Source: an uncultured Desulfobacteraceae bacterium (GTDB lineage: Bacteria > Desulfobacterota > Desulfobacteria > Desulfobacterales > Desulfatirhabdiaceae). From it: a stretch of DNA of 42,297 bases. Below the pieces are notes generated by a model that was given only the letters and a program-made list of their open reading frames with translations, searched no databases and was not told the DNA's origin. Each line of letters opens with the position of its first letter. Within the stretch, counting starts at the first letter, position 1. Location: assembly GCA_903839535.1 (NCBI GenBank), contig CAIMCT010000116.1:1-42297 (forward strand), written 5' to 3'. Both the position numbers and the translations under genes were made by a program. Below, piece after piece: positions 1 to 10,800 of the stretch.

Positions 1-6
1 GCAATA

Positions 7-65
7 GTAGGGGCGAATCTTGTATTCGCCCTATCGGAAAGGGCGAATACAAGATTCGCCCCTAC
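7..65. repeat. Perfect 26-bp inverted repeat (REP-like palindrome)
   Basis: Positions 7-32 and 40-65 are exact reverse complements around a 7-base loop. The arms begin GTAGGGGCGAATC. A shorter relative with the same GTAGGGGCGA end lies at 39020-39047. It sits beyond the 3' end of ahbC and lacks a T-run on either side, so it looks like a dispersed intergenic palindrome rather than a classical terminator. The rest of 66-167 holds no gene. Confidence 0.8.
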
Positions 66-167
66 GAAATAAACCCAATTGGCCGAAACGACGATCAATG
101 TGGTATATTCTTTATTGGAAATCACCTAAAAAATAAATGGATCAGGAGTCATTGCTTTTCCTGACCT

Positions 168-1349
168 CTAATTTCTAATTTCGGCATCTGTCAGGTAACA
201 GGCCGGATCAGGCGCCCAGACATCGCCAGTAACGGCTTCGGCCCGGACTCTGAAATTACCGCCGCAGACATCCAGCCAGCGACAGGTCGCACACCTTCCC
301 TTGACGTGGGGCTTTTTGTCTTTAAGCTGCATCATCAGGGGATTGGAAAGATCGGACCAGATTTCGGAAAACGGTCGTTTGCGGATATTGCCGAAACTAT
401 AATGTCGCCAGAACTGATCGGCATGAACTTGTCCATCCCAACTGACGCAGCCAATGCCTCTGCCGGAGCTGTTGCCTTCATTCATTTTTAAAAGCTCAAG
501 GACTTCAGCGGCTCTTTCGGGATTTTCCCTGAGCAGTCGCATATACACATAGGGGCCATCGGCATGGTTGTCCACGGTCAGAATTTCCTTAGACAGTCCC
601 ATATCATGAAGTCTTTTGGTTTCATCCATGATCATATCCACGATTGTCCTGGTCTCTTCGCGGGTGGAATCTTCCTCAACAAGTTTGGAGCCCCGACCGG
701 CATAAACCAGGTGATAAAAACAGGCTCTGGGAATGTTCATGGTTTCAAGGAGTTTGAATATGTCGGGAATTTCAGATGAATTGAATTTGTTTATCGTAAA
801 CCGCAGGCCAACCTTGATGCCAGCTTCCTGACAGTTGCGAATACCGTTCAGGGCGGACTGAAAAGCACCCTTTACGCCCCGGAACCTGTCGTTGATTTCT
901 TCCATGCCATCCAGGCTTATGCCGATATATGACAGACCGATGGCTTTCAGGTCTCTGGCGATTTGCGATGTGATCAGGGTGCCGTTGGTGGAGATTACGG
1001 CGCGCATACCTTTTTGAACCGCGTAGTCCGCCAGTTCCGGAAGGTCTTTGCGGGCCAGAGGTTCCCCTCCGGAAAACAGTATCACCGGAGATCCGAAAGC
1101 AGCCAGATCATCAATCAGGGCCTTGCCTTCGGCGGTAGTAAGCTCATCGGGTGTAGCATTATCTTTTGCATGAGCGTAACAGTGAACACAGCGCAGATTG
1201 CACTGACGGGTCATGTTCCAGACCACCACCGGTTTCTTGTCGCTTGAAAACTGAAGCAGGTGAGATGGCAGACTGGATGACATTCGGTTGTAGCGAAGAG
1301 CATCCGAAGGTTCAACCGTGCCGCAATAGAGCTTTGATATACCGATCAT
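168..1349 (-). CDS. ahbC: Radical SAM protein, probable 12,18-didecarboxysiroheme deacetylase (AhbC-like)
   Basis: A 393-residue radical SAM enzyme of the NirJ/AhbC/AhbD group. The SAM-cluster cysteines CxxxCxxC are at residues 50, 54 and 57, within TRQCNLRCVHCYA, and FSGGEPL follows near 93. The C-terminus has a second Cys cluster (GRCATCRWLDVCGG, then DPACYL), as in SPASM-type heme-pathway enzymes. AhbC removes acetate side chains from 12,18-didecarboxysiroheme on the siroheme-to-heme route of sulfate reducers and archaea. I prefer AhbC to AhbD because of the N-terminus MIGISKLYCGTVEP and the WNxTRxCN form; AhbD usually has WExTRxCN. That choice is from memory of the families. It lies 31 bases downstream of the ClpX-like gene on the same strand, so co-transcription is likely. 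No strong Shine-Dalgarno sequence is seen. Confidence 0.75.
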   Translation of the reverse strand: MIGISKLYCGTVEPSDALRYNRMSSSLPSHLLQFSSDKKPVVVWNMTRQCNLRCVHCYAHAKDNATPDELTTAEGKALIDDLAAFGSPVILFSGGEPLARKDLPELADYAVQKGMRAVISTNGTLITSQIARDLKAIGLSYIGISLDGMEEINDRFRGVKGAFQSALNGIRNCQEAGIKVGLRFTINKFNSSEIPDIFKLLETMNIPRACFYHLVYAGRGSKLVEEDSTREETRTIVDMIMDETKRLHDMGLSKEILTVDNHADGPYVYMRLLRENPERAAEVLELLKMNEGNSSGRGIGCVSWDGQVHADQFWRHYSFGNIRKRPFSEIWSDLSNPLMMQLKDKKPHVKGRCATCRWLDVCGGNFRVRAEAVTGDVWAPDPACYLTDAEIRN

Positions 1350-1380
1350 GAATTATCTTTCAGGTTAGTCGGGAGCCGCT

Positions 1381-3168
1381 TCAGCGTGTTTCTTTATCAG
1401 GAAGGTTCAATGCAACACTCCGAAGCTCATTCTTGATGAGATTGCTGATAAATGTTTCGGGTTCCAGCAGGGCTTTACGGGTAATGAAAAATCGGTTTTT
1501 ACCGGTCTTTTCCCGGACCAGTTTGAGGCCCAGCTCAAAATCAATGGAAAGCTGCCGTTCAAAATCCACAACATGAATAGCGGGATTAGCCAGTTGTTCG
1601 ATGATAAAGTCAATGGCATCATCTTCCATCACGATATTAATATCATATTTTTTATAGAAGGAGAGTTCGATTTTTTTGATTTCATCGTACAGCGATTTGA
1701 CTTTATGAATAATATGCCCCACATCCATCACATTTTTGGAATAGAAAGATGTTACGATATCCATTCTGGATGGGGTCAGGGTAAGGCCGTATTTTTCTGC
1801 AAGATTCTTTCGGTTGGCGTTAAGGTAAGCCTTAATGGAGGCGCGCTCACTTTTTGCCAGTCTGTCAAATTCTTCCATGACATCATGGTTTTTTTCAATA
1901 TCAATCAACGTTGAAAGGGCCTGCTCCGGCGTTTTCAGGACAGATACTGTCACCGGAAATTTTTTGACATCAGTGGATGGAAGGTGGCGCTCAAACAGCA
2001 GCAAAGCTTTTTCCACAGCGCTTACCAGTCCTCTTGCCCCGGTATTCTCCGCGAACGCATTTTGCGCCAGAACCCTCAGAACCGGATCATCAAATTTGAT
2101 GTCGATATTATATGCTGCGAAATCAAGCTTTTTACCCAGAATGACCGGGTTGTTGGGATTTTTGAGAATTTCGAACAGATCATCTTCGGTAAGCCGTTCA
2201 AATATGGCCCGGACAGGAAGGCGACCAACAAATTCGGATTCAAACCCGAATTCGATCAGATCCTCGGATTTGACTTCACTCAAAATATCCTGGCGGTCCT
2301 GATGTGTTTTGACGGCGGCTCCAAAGCCAATGTTCTGGCTGGTCATTCTGCGATGGATGATTTCAGTCAGATCGCCAAAAGCCCCGCTCATGATAAACAG
2401 GATGTTTTTGGTGTTGAGCGATCGCTTGTCGCGGCTGCCGGTTTTTCGGAATCGTTCGATTTCCTGTAGCATGGAAATAGGATCATGGGGTACCCTGAGA
2501 TCCACTTCGGTTTCTTCCATGGGTTTTAATAGCGCTCGCTGAACACCGGTTCGGGATACATCAGCGCCAATCATGTTTCGGCTACCGGCGATTTTATCGA
2601 TTTCATCAATGTAGATAATGCCATTTTGCGCCAGTTCAATGTTATCATCAGCTTCCCGGATCAGGTCCCGAACCAGATCTTCCACATCTCCACCAACATA
2701 GCCGGTTTCGCTGAATTTGGTGGCATCTCCCTTGACAAAGGGAACTCCGATTTTTTTGGCTATCAACTTGATCAGATATGTTTTTCCCACGCCGGTCGGG
2801 CCAATCATCAAAACATTGTTTTTGATGCTGCCCACCATGTCGTGCGCGGAATCTGACACGGAATTTGCGTGCTTTATGCGGTTGAAATGAGTGCAGATTT
2901 TGGTTGCCAAAACTGCCTTGGCATGATCCTGCTTGACGATATATTGATCCAGATGGGTAATGAGTTCTTCCGGTTTCATATCGAAATGAAACAGATTCTC
3001 AGATTTCGGAGTTTTATCGGAAGCATCCAGGATATTTTCCTGAGGAAACACTTCCTGGGATACCATCTTCACAGAACCCCCAAATCTTTTCGCCAGGAAT
3101 TCACCGATTTCTCTTTCAATTTCTTTGGGATTGGGCATGGTTTCGTCTTGAATATTCATTGCAATCAT
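1381..3168 (-). CDS. ClpX-like AAA+ ATPase without zinc-binding domain, with C-terminal extension
   Basis: A 595-residue AAA+ unfoldase related to ClpX. Walker A is GPTGVGKT (123-130), Walker B IIYIDEID (about 184-191), a GYVGGDVE pore loop lies near 157, and TGARGL provides sensor 2. The stretch SQNIGFGA corresponds to the ClpX loop that docks on ClpP. The family's N-terminal Cys4 zinc domain is absent; residues 1-60 are a different, charged segment. About 190 residues after the small AAA subdomain (from roughly 400) are helical, charged and unlike standard ClpX. Inference: an accessory unfoldase that may feed ClpP special substrates. Near-cognate starts are three codons apart (M1, M4) and neither has a clear Shine-Dalgarno sequence. 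ahbC follows 31 bases downstream. Confidence 0.8.
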   Translation of the reverse strand: MIAMNIQDETMPNPKEIEREIGEFLAKRFGGSVKMVSQEVFPQENILDASDKTPKSENLFHFDMKPEELITHLDQYIVKQDHAKAVLATKICTHFNRIKHANSVSDSAHDMVGSIKNNVLMIGPTGVGKTYLIKLIAKKIGVPFVKGDATKFSETGYVGGDVEDLVRDLIREADDNIELAQNGIIYIDEIDKIAGSRNMIGADVSRTGVQRALLKPMEETEVDLRVPHDPISMLQEIERFRKTGSRDKRSLNTKNILFIMSGAFGDLTEIIHRRMTSQNIGFGAAVKTHQDRQDILSEVKSEDLIEFGFESEFVGRLPVRAIFERLTEDDLFEILKNPNNPVILGKKLDFAAYNIDIKFDDPVLRVLAQNAFAENTGARGLVSAVEKALLLFERHLPSTDVKKFPVTVSVLKTPEQALSTLIDIEKNHDVMEEFDRLAKSERASIKAYLNANRKNLAEKYGLTLTPSRMDIVTSFYSKNVMDVGHIIHKVKSLYDEIKKIELSFYKKYDINIVMEDDAIDFIIEQLANPAIHVVDFERQLSIDFELGLKLVREKTGKNRFFITRKALLEPETFISNLIKNELRSVALNLPDKETR

Positions 3169-3286
3169 CTATGCTGTAATAGGGTGTTTAAAAAACTGCT
3201 CATGGTCAACATTGCCGGAATATAGTCACATCTGATTCAAAAAGCAAGGACTCAAAAAACGTAACCGTTCAGACCCTCCTGGGAGC

Positions 3287-3340
3287 GCCGCACCCCAGTG
3301 CGGCACCCGTCCCCCAGCGGGGGAGGTTGGGAGGTGGGAA
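3287..3340. repeat. G/C-rich palindromic intergenic repeat
   Basis: The divergent gap 3169-3442 holds two small hairpins: GCCGCAC/GTGCGGC at 3287-3304 and CCCCC-AGC-GGGGG at 3311-3323, followed by a GGTTGGGAGGTGGG tract. The CCCCAGCGGGGGAGGTTGGG core resembles the centre of the 102-bp elements at 22834 and 24821. Because it lies between divergent genes it is unlikely to be a terminator. Confidence 0.6.
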
Positions 3341-3442
3341 ATGCTGTCATACCAAAGAATAGCCATTTCGCCTTTGATAAATTGACAAATCCCCGATGCC
3401 TCGGTTATAAGCTTTAAAAACATCTAATAAAGGAGGCTATCC

Positions 3443-5611
3443 GTGCAAGTCCTTGAAAAAGCCCTGTCTCTGGGCAAACATGCTCTTAATGAATATGAAT
3501 CAAAAATCCTGATATCAGCTTTTGGAGTACCGGTGGTTCCGGAAAAAATCGCACAAAATGTTAATGATGCAGTCTTGGTCGCCGAAGCAATGGGGTTTCC
3601 TGTTGTGTTAAAGGCCCTGGGATCAACTCTGCTGCATAAAACCGAACGGGGGCTGGTTGCAATTAACCTGACTTCTTCGCAGGCCGTGATCGCTGCCGCA
3701 ACGGCCATGGCAGTCGAAGCCGGATTGGAACTTGAAGGCTTTCTCATTCAGCCGTTTATCCAGGGAAAACGCGAGCTGGTTGCCGGCCTGTTTCGGGATA
3801 AGCAGTTCGGGCCTGTCGTCATGCTGGGGCTGGGAGGCGTTTTTACCGAAGCGCTTGCTGATGTCACGTTTCGGGTAGCGCCTCTTACCCAGTCCGATGC
3901 CCTGGAGATGATCGATGAAATCAAGTCCAGGCGGATTCTGGAGGCTTTCAGGGGAGAAGCCGCCGCCGACAGGGATGCCCTGGTTCAAACCTTGATGGGC
4001 ATTTCCAGACTTGCCCTGGCCCACCCCCAGATTTCCGAAATCGATATCAATCCTTTGTTGATATCCGCAGACGGCGGTGTACTCGCCGTGGATGCCCTAA
4101 TTGTTCTGAAGCCTGAGATCGAATTTCAGAAATTTCTTCCGGCTATTGATCCTTATGCCATTGGCTCACTTTTTTACCCCCATTCCATTGCCTTTGTCGG
4201 GGTTTCCGCCGCACTCGGTAAATGGGGGCATACGCTCTTCACCATTACCGCCAGCAGGGGTTATAAAGGAGAGATTTATCTGGTCAATCCCAAAGGTGGA
4301 ACAATTGCAGATCGCCCTGTTTTTCGTTCGGTCGCCGATGTTCCGGGAAAAATTGATCTGGCCGTGGTTACTGTACCTGCCGCCGGCATCATGGATCTGC
4401 TGCCCCAGTTTAAGGCCAAGGGCATTGTTAACATGCTGCTGATCTCATCGGGTTTTGCTGAAGTCGGTCCTTCCGGAAAGGCCCTGGAAGAAGAACTCAT
4501 TCAAAAAGCTGCGCAAAATGGTATCTTGGTTATTGGTCCCAATACCATGGGAATCTGCAACCCGCATATTCACCTGTATTGTACCGGAAGCCATGTACTG
4601 CCGGAACCCGGATCAACAGCCGTGGTCGCCCAGTCCGGAAATATGGGCACCCAACTGCTGGCCTTTGCCGAGCAGCAGGGCATAGGGATTCGCGCCTTTT
4701 GCGGCTCCGGCAATGAAGCCATTGTAACCATTGAGGATTATGTGGATGCCTTTGAAAAGGATTCCTTAACACAGACCGTTATGCTGTATGTGGAAAGCGT
4801 TAAAAATGGCAGACGTTTTCTGGAAAGCTGCCGTCGCGTCAGCAAACAAAAGCCCATTGTCCTCTTGAAAGGCGGGCAAAGTCTGGCCGGAAACAAGGCT
4901 GCGGCCAGTCATACCGGAGCCTTGAGTTCGGATTCCCGTATTTTTGACGCTGTTTGCAGGCAGGCTGGAATTGTCAAGGTGGAACGCTCGATGGATCTTC
5001 TGGATCTGTCGGCTGCATTTTCGTCCCTGCCCCTTCCCAAAGGAAACCGGGCCGCCATCATGACTCTCGGAGGCGGGTGGGGGGTTATAACGGCCGATCT
5101 GTGTTCGGAATACCATATTGAGGTTCCTGAACTTTCACAGGAGCTGACCGACCATCTCAATACCATTTTGCCGCCCTACTGGAGCCATTCAAATCCTGTT
5201 GATATCGTTGGAGAAAATGACATGACCATTCCCATCCGAATCATGGAGGCCCTGATGAAATGGGACGGCTGCGATGCAGTAATCAACCTTGGCATCATGG
5301 GCCGAAGGATTCTGGCCAATAAACTGGCCGAATCCATATCCAAAGCCGACCCAACCTATTCATCGGAGTTTCTGGCAATGATGGGCGAGAAACTGCTGGA
5401 GTTTGAAGACGAATATGTCCGGCATATAGTTGGTTTGATGGAAACCTGTGAAAAACCTGTGTTCGGGGTCAGCCTTCTGAAGGAATGCCAGGACAAAACC
5501 GTTTGCAGCGTCAACGACAGCCGGTATAAGGGTGTGTTTTACGAAAGCCCGGAGCGGGCGGTAAAGGCTTTTTCCAGAATGGTGGAGTATCGCAGATTTC
5601 TTGAAAGATGA
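3443..5611 (+). CDS. NDP-forming acyl-CoA synthetase (acetate-CoA ligase family), ATP-grasp domain first
   Basis: A 722-residue single-chain enzyme of the ADP-forming acetyl-CoA synthetase superfamily, which interconverts acyl-CoA, ADP and phosphate with acid, CoA and ATP. Residues 1-220 are the ATP-grasp (beta-type) domain with His65 in STLLHKTERGL, the beta phospho-histidine position. A CoA-binding Rossmann domain starts near 235 (YPHSIAFVGVSAALGKWG), and the ligase domain carries the alpha phospho-histidine, His490, in AASHTGALSS. The start is a GTG six bases after AAAGGAGG; no upstream ATG competes. The order is the reverse of the homologue at 39228-41324. The acyl substrate cannot be told from sequence. 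It stands alone, convergent with the kinase cluster. Confidence 0.85.
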   Translation: MQVLEKALSLGKHALNEYESKILISAFGVPVVPEKIAQNVNDAVLVAEAMGFPVVLKALGSTLLHKTERGLVAINLTSSQAVIAAATAMAVEAGLELEGFLIQPFIQGKRELVAGLFRDKQFGPVVMLGLGGVFTEALADVTFRVAPLTQSDALEMIDEIKSRRILEAFRGEAAADRDALVQTLMGISRLALAHPQISEIDINPLLISADGGVLAVDALIVLKPEIEFQKFLPAIDPYAIGSLFYPHSIAFVGVSAALGKWGHTLFTITASRGYKGEIYLVNPKGGTIADRPVFRSVADVPGKIDLAVVTVPAAGIMDLLPQFKAKGIVNMLLISSGFAEVGPSGKALEEELIQKAAQNGILVIGPNTMGICNPHIHLYCTGSHVLPEPGSTAVVAQSGNMGTQLLAFAEQQGIGIRAFCGSGNEAIVTIEDYVDAFEKDSLTQTVMLYVESVKNGRRFLESCRRVSKQKPIVLLKGGQSLAGNKAAASHTGALSSDSRIFDAVCRQAGIVKVERSMDLLDLSAAFSSLPLPKGNRAAIMTLGGGWGVITADLCSEYHIEVPELSQELTDHLNTILPPYWSHSNPVDIVGENDMTIPIRIMEALMKWDGCDAVINLGIMGRRILANKLAESISKADPTYSSEFLAMMGEKLLEFEDEYVRHIVGLMETCEKPVFGVSLLKECQDKTVCSVNDSRYKGVFYESPERAVKAFSRMVEYRRFLER

Positions 5612-5780
5612 CAGAGACGGTTTTATGAGTTAACAATGAAACGCCCCCCGCTTTCACGAATTATGACGTTTATTCTATAGCCATTTTCCATTTTAAGCGC
5701 TGTATTGGCAAGTCTCATTTTCGTGCAGGGGGGGAATATCTCATCAGCGTACTGTGATCCTTTCAAGGGAAACATCCAAC
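5612..5780. other. Convergent intergenic gap without gene
   Basis: This gap separates the 3' ends of the acyl-CoA synthetase and the kinase cluster. I see no gene, no strong hairpin with a T-run, and no repeat shared with the rest of the window. Confidence 0.5.
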
Positions 5781-7817
5781 TCATTCCACACTGTTTGCAA
5801 CCTCATCCAGCACTTTTCTCACCATCGCGGCAAGATCACCTGTAGCCACCGGCTTTACGATAAAACCTTTGATACCCATAGCCTTGGTGCGCTGCTCGTC
5901 ATTTTCATCGCTAAAACCTGTACAGAGAATGATAGGAATCCCTGGTTTGATCGATATTAATTCCCGAGCAAGTTGTTCCCCAGTCAGAATAGGCATGCCC
6001 ATGTCGCTGATAACCAAATCAAAATTATGAGGATTGGCTTTGAAATCAGCCAAAGCATCCGGGCTGTTCATTCGGACAGTTATCTGATAACCCAGCCTTT
6101 CGAGAATCATCTGTACCGTGCGAGCAATTGGTTCTTCATCATCGACCAGCAGAATGCTTTCACAGCCCTTTGGATACTTTCTGATAGCAGTAGCGGCCCT
6201 GTTGTCCCAGGTGTCTTTGAGAAGAGGCAAATACACATGAAAGGCGGTTCCCTTGCCGACCTCGCTATTAATACGAATATCTCCTCCATGTTCCTTCACG
6301 ATGCCATGCACCACAGAGAGCCCCAGTCCCGTACCCTTTCCCTGTTCTTTGGTGGTAAAGTAGGGATCGAATATTTTATCGATCAGCGCTTGATCTATTC
6401 CTGTTCCGGTATCGGATACGGTGATGCACGCATATCCGCCTGCCAAAAGATCGTCAGGCATCGCATGGAATGGCAATTCATCTTTTTCACCAAAAGCTGG
6501 ATGGAACTTTCTGATGTTCGATACGGTGGCCGTCTCTTTCAGCTCAACATTAATTGTTCCGCCAGATTGCTCAACGGCATGATAGGCGTTGGTGATCAGG
6601 TTCATGGCGATCTGATGCACCTGCGTGGGATCTGCGGAAACCAGACCGCAATCAGTGTTGATATGGCTTGAGATTTCAATGTTCATGGGTATCGCCGCTC
6701 GGGCCAGTTTCAATACTTCTTTCAAAATGGGCTGAATCCGGATGGGCAGTTTCCTGGGTTTGGATTGACGACTGAAAGTCAGTATCTGTTTGACCAGCTC
6801 GCTGCCCCTTTGCGCGGATTTATGGATTTGTTCAATGCTTTCGCGCTCGGGGCTGTCTGGTAGAATGTCATCAAGCAGCATCTCTGAAAGGCCGCTGATC
6901 GGAAACAAAATATTGTTCAGATCATGGGCAATGCCGCCAGCAAGAGATCCAATGGACTCCATTTTTTGTGCCTGTTGAAGCCTGGCTTCGAGTTTGATCC
7001 TCTCCTCCTCCACCCGCTTTCGCTTGGTGATGTCACGCGAAATACCCTGGACCCCAAGAATATTTCCCTGCTCATCCAGGTAAAACTGGGCATTGGTGGA
7101 TACCCAGACCACAGACCCGTTTTTTGCTCGCAGGGGTGCTTCATACCCTTTGACTGCTCCCTTTTCCTGTAAAACTGATAGGAATTGATTACGATCTTCG
7201 TGATTTACATAAAACCCGGCAAGTTTCTTCCCGATGACTTGATCAGGAGCATACCCAAATATTTGTTCAACCGATGGAGAGACGATGCGTATTACCCCTT
7301 CATTGTCCGTTCTGTAAAAGACATCAATGATATTTTCAAATATTTCCCTGTATTTTCTCTCGCTTTCTCGTAAGGCGGCTGTCCTTTCCTGAACCATTCT
7401 ATCTAATGAATCCTTCTGCTCCCGCAGGGCATCCTCCGCTTTTTTGATCCGGAGGGCGACCTTGACCTGTGAAACCAGTTCATGCTGGTCAATCGGCTTG
7501 GCCAGAAAGGCATTTGCGCCAATCTCCAGTCCTTTGACCCGGCTGTTGGGGTCGGTCTTGATAGCCGTAATCATGATCACCGGAATGCGCCTTGTGCTTT
7601 CATCCGACATCAGCCTGCTGCATGTTTCAAAGCCATCCATACCCGGCATTTTTACATCCAGCAAAATGGCATCGGGTAATTCGGCCTTAGCCACCTCTAT
7701 CCCTTCCATCCCGGATTGGGCGGTAATCACACTGCAACCGGGCAACAGATTCTTCAGCAGGGCCGAAAGTGTAATCAGATTATCCATTTTGTCATCAATC
7801 GCCAGTATTTTCTGCAT
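5781..7817 (-). CDS. Cytosolic hybrid histidine kinase: receiver-PAS-kinase-receiver
   Basis: About 678 residues, with no membrane segment. Domain order: N-terminal receiver (about 4-125; phospho-acceptor Asp in AILLDVKMPGMDG), coiled coil, PAS with PAC (about 160-280), HisKA with His298 in GGIAHDLNNIL, HATPase with DTGTGID and GKGTGLGLS, then a C-terminal receiver (from about 550; VISDMGMP). The His-Asp-Leu-Asn-Asn H-box marks the NtrB-like class common in deltaproteobacterial hybrid kinases. The longest frame begins at 7832 and overlaps the upstream gene's stop, but the ATG at 7817 has GGGAGG four bases ahead and is preferred. It is the last gene of the cluster and is probably translationally coupled to the kinase before it. 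Flanking receivers suggest it takes phosphate from, or passes it to, neighbouring kinases (inference). Confidence 0.85.
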   Translation of the reverse strand: MQKILAIDDKMDNLITLSALLKNLLPGCSVITAQSGMEGIEVAKAELPDAILLDVKMPGMDGFETCSRLMSDESTRRIPVIMITAIKTDPNSRVKGLEIGANAFLAKPIDQHELVSQVKVALRIKKAEDALREQKDSLDRMVQERTAALRESERKYREIFENIIDVFYRTDNEGVIRIVSPSVEQIFGYAPDQVIGKKLAGFYVNHEDRNQFLSVLQEKGAVKGYEAPLRAKNGSVVWVSTNAQFYLDEQGNILGVQGISRDITKRKRVEEERIKLEARLQQAQKMESIGSLAGGIAHDLNNILFPISGLSEMLLDDILPDSPERESIEQIHKSAQRGSELVKQILTFSRQSKPRKLPIRIQPILKEVLKLARAAIPMNIEISSHINTDCGLVSADPTQVHQIAMNLITNAYHAVEQSGGTINVELKETATVSNIRKFHPAFGEKDELPFHAMPDDLLAGGYACITVSDTGTGIDQALIDKIFDPYFTTKEQGKGTGLGLSVVHGIVKEHGGDIRINSEVGKGTAFHVYLPLLKDTWDNRAATAIRKYPKGCESILLVDDEEPIARTVQMILERLGYQITVRMNSPDALADFKANPHNFDLVISDMGMPILTGEQLARELISIKPGIPIILCTGFSDENDEQRTKAMGIKGFIVKPVATGDLAAMVRKVLDEVANSVE

Positions 7818-7828
7818 AAAACCTCCCA

Positions 7829-10800
7829 TCATCCTTTTAAATATTCCGCGATCTTTTTCAGGCAGTCCTGCGGGTCAATCGGTTTGGAGATGTAATCATC
7901 GCATCCTGCAGAAAGAATCTTTTCCCGGTCGCCTTTCATAACCCGGGCGGTCATGGCGATCACCGGAATCCGACTCAGTTCCTTGTTATCTTTTAGATGC
8001 TGCACCACCGTGAAACCATCCATCTTCGGCAAGGCCATGTCAAGCAGAATCAGATCGGGTCCGATTTCCGCGGCCATCCTAAGCCCATCTTCACCGTCCA
8101 CCGCTTCCGTGATCCGGTATCGGTTCTGCAAAATAGCCTTGATGGTTGTCATGTTGTCTGGATTGTCCTCCACGACCAGGATGCTGGGGGGGCCTGCCGC
8201 TTTCGTCGTTGTCAGCGGCGCGCCTACTGAAGCATAAGACTGACGACAGACAATAGATGACGGTTTTTTTCTGTAATCCGTCATCCGCCATCTGTCATCA
8301 TTTTCAATAGATGCGGCGGCTTCCTTTTTGCTGTGGCTCTCATGAAGCCGTAAGGGTGTTTCTGAATGGGTCCCAATCACGGAGCTGATTTTCAATAACA
8401 AGCTTTCCTTGTCCACATCCCCCTTCTGAACAAGCTGCTGGATATTGTTAGCGCTGAGCCGCTTGAAATCCTCCGGAGTCAGGTCTTTGGCAGTGAGAAT
8501 CAAAACCGGTATTTTTTCTGTCGCCTGTCGGCTGCGAATCTTTTCCAGCACTTCAAAACCGTCGATCCCTGGCATCATCAAATCCAGAATAATGCCTTGG
8601 GGGATTGTATGGGCGACATAGTCAAAGGCTTCCTGCCCGCCTCTGGCCACATCGGCAATATATCCAGCAGATTCAAGAACCGCTTTGACCTGGATGATCG
8701 CCACTTCGTTGTCCTCAACCAGTAGAATCCTGGGTAGAATCTGGGGTAGAGCCGCCTGTTTTTCATATCCAGGGTGTTGAGCAAGAGTCTCGAGATCCAG
8801 CAGTATTCTCTTGATTTCTGCAAGCAGTGTCACCGAAGTAGCTGCGCTTTTCTCCAAGACGGAAAAGACGTTTCCGCTCAATTTGCGCCGGTCTTCTTCG
8901 GTCAAGTCCTTGGCCGTGACCACGATGACCGGCAGGTCTTTGGTCTCAGGGTTGCTGCGAATTCTCTCCAGCACGGCGAATCCGTCCATCTCGGGCATCA
9001 TCAAGTCCAAAACCAGCACATCGGGAACATGTTTTTCGATCAAACTTAGACAAACAGCGCCATCCTCCACTTCGATCAGATTCAGCCCCTCATCTTCAAT
9101 AATCCGTCCAATTCGCCTACGGTCCAGCTCACTGTCATCGACGATCATGACCGAGCTGGTTCCAGGCTTTCCGATCTTCTTGATCTCTGAGATGAGCTGT
9201 TCTTTTGACACTGGCTTGGTGACATAACCGATGGCGCCAAGGGCGAATCCGGTTTCCTTGCCCTCCGAGATGGATACGATAATGACCGGAATGTCTTTGG
9301 TCTCGGGGTTCTTCTTCAGGCCCTGCAGCACCTCCCAGCCGTCCATGTCCGGCATGATTATATCAAGGGTTACGGCGAATGGGCGTTCGCGCTCGGCGAG
9401 AATTAGCGCCTCGGCTCCGGATGTGGCAGTGAGCGTATTGTACCCCTCTTGGAGCAGGTAACGGGAAATCATCGCCGCCATATCCGGTTCATCGTCCACG
9501 ACGAGAATGGTCTTGCGTTCTGACTTTACTCCTAAAATTTGACGGATAACGATTGGTTCACAGACGGGCGCTTTCCCCTGCCATGCAACAGGTAGGGTCA
9601 ACGTAAATATGGAGCCAACTCCTTTTGAGCTTTGCACGGCGATGTCCCCGCCCAGCATCCTGGCGGCCTTGCTGGCGATGGTAAGGCCCAGCCCTGTCCC
9701 TTCATGCTTTCTCGCAGATGTTCCATCCACCTGCCGAAATTCGTCAAAGATACAGGGGAGATCGTTTTCCGCAACGCCAATACCGGTATCTGCAATCCGG
9801 ACAGAGAACTTTCCCTGATCCAACCGGACCGAAACAGTAACACTGCCCGCATCGGTAAATTTGACGGCATTGGCGATCAGGTTTTGCAGTATCTGAGATA
9901 CCCGTATCTCATCGCTTTCAAGCGACGGGATGTCTTCGGGGATATCCTGATGGAGTGCAATCTGCTTTTCCTCGGCCAGAGGTGCAATGCTTTCAACAAT
10001 ATCATCTATGGCCATGCGGAGGGAAAACGGCTTGGGGTTGACATCCATTCGGCCGGCCTCAATCTTGGACAGATCCAGAATGTCGTTGATCAGCGTGAGA
10101 AGATTCCTCCCGTTACGCTCGATAATCTCCAGATAGTTGACCTCTTCAGCGCTTAGCTTCGAACTGGCCTGCATCATCAGCACGCGAGAAAGTGCCATGA
10201 CGGAATTGAGCGGGGTCCGGAGTTCGTGACTCATGTTCGAAAGAAACTGGCTCTTCAGACGGTTGGCCTCTTCCACTGCCAACTGCTGTTGCTCCAGCTC
10301 CACATTCTGTTGTTGCAACTCCTCGGTCTGTCTCCGGAGTTCGATAGACTGAGCCGCCATTTCCTCCGATTGAGCCTGAATCTCCTCATTTTTAGCTTGC
10401 AGTTTCCGGTTAGCCTCTTCCGTCGCCAACCGACGACGATCTATCTCCACGTTCTGCAGCCGCAATTCTTCCGCCTGGACTTGCAGCTCTTTTGACTGTT
10501 CTGCAAGTTGCTCGTTTTGTTTGTCCAGTTTATAGGAATATTCACGGATACCTTCGAAAGCCAACATGCCGATGATGCCAACATTCAGACTCTTCCAGGA
10601 ATTGTTGATAATTTTCAGCGCTTCCGCTGAAAAGGCATTGAGCGATGCCAGGGAAATTACGGCAATTACTTTTTGGTTTTGCGTGATCGGGATGGTGATA
10701 ATTTCTTTTGGTTTGAAGTTCCCGGCTACGGTTGCAAAATCGAATATCGTGTCCTCGGGGATGGCGCTGATCCGGGTGATGGTCTTTCGTGTCAGTGCTG

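Noticed and set aside
3287-3323. Rho-independent terminator
   Set aside because: The hairpins lie between divergent gene starts and have no T-run on the relevant strand.
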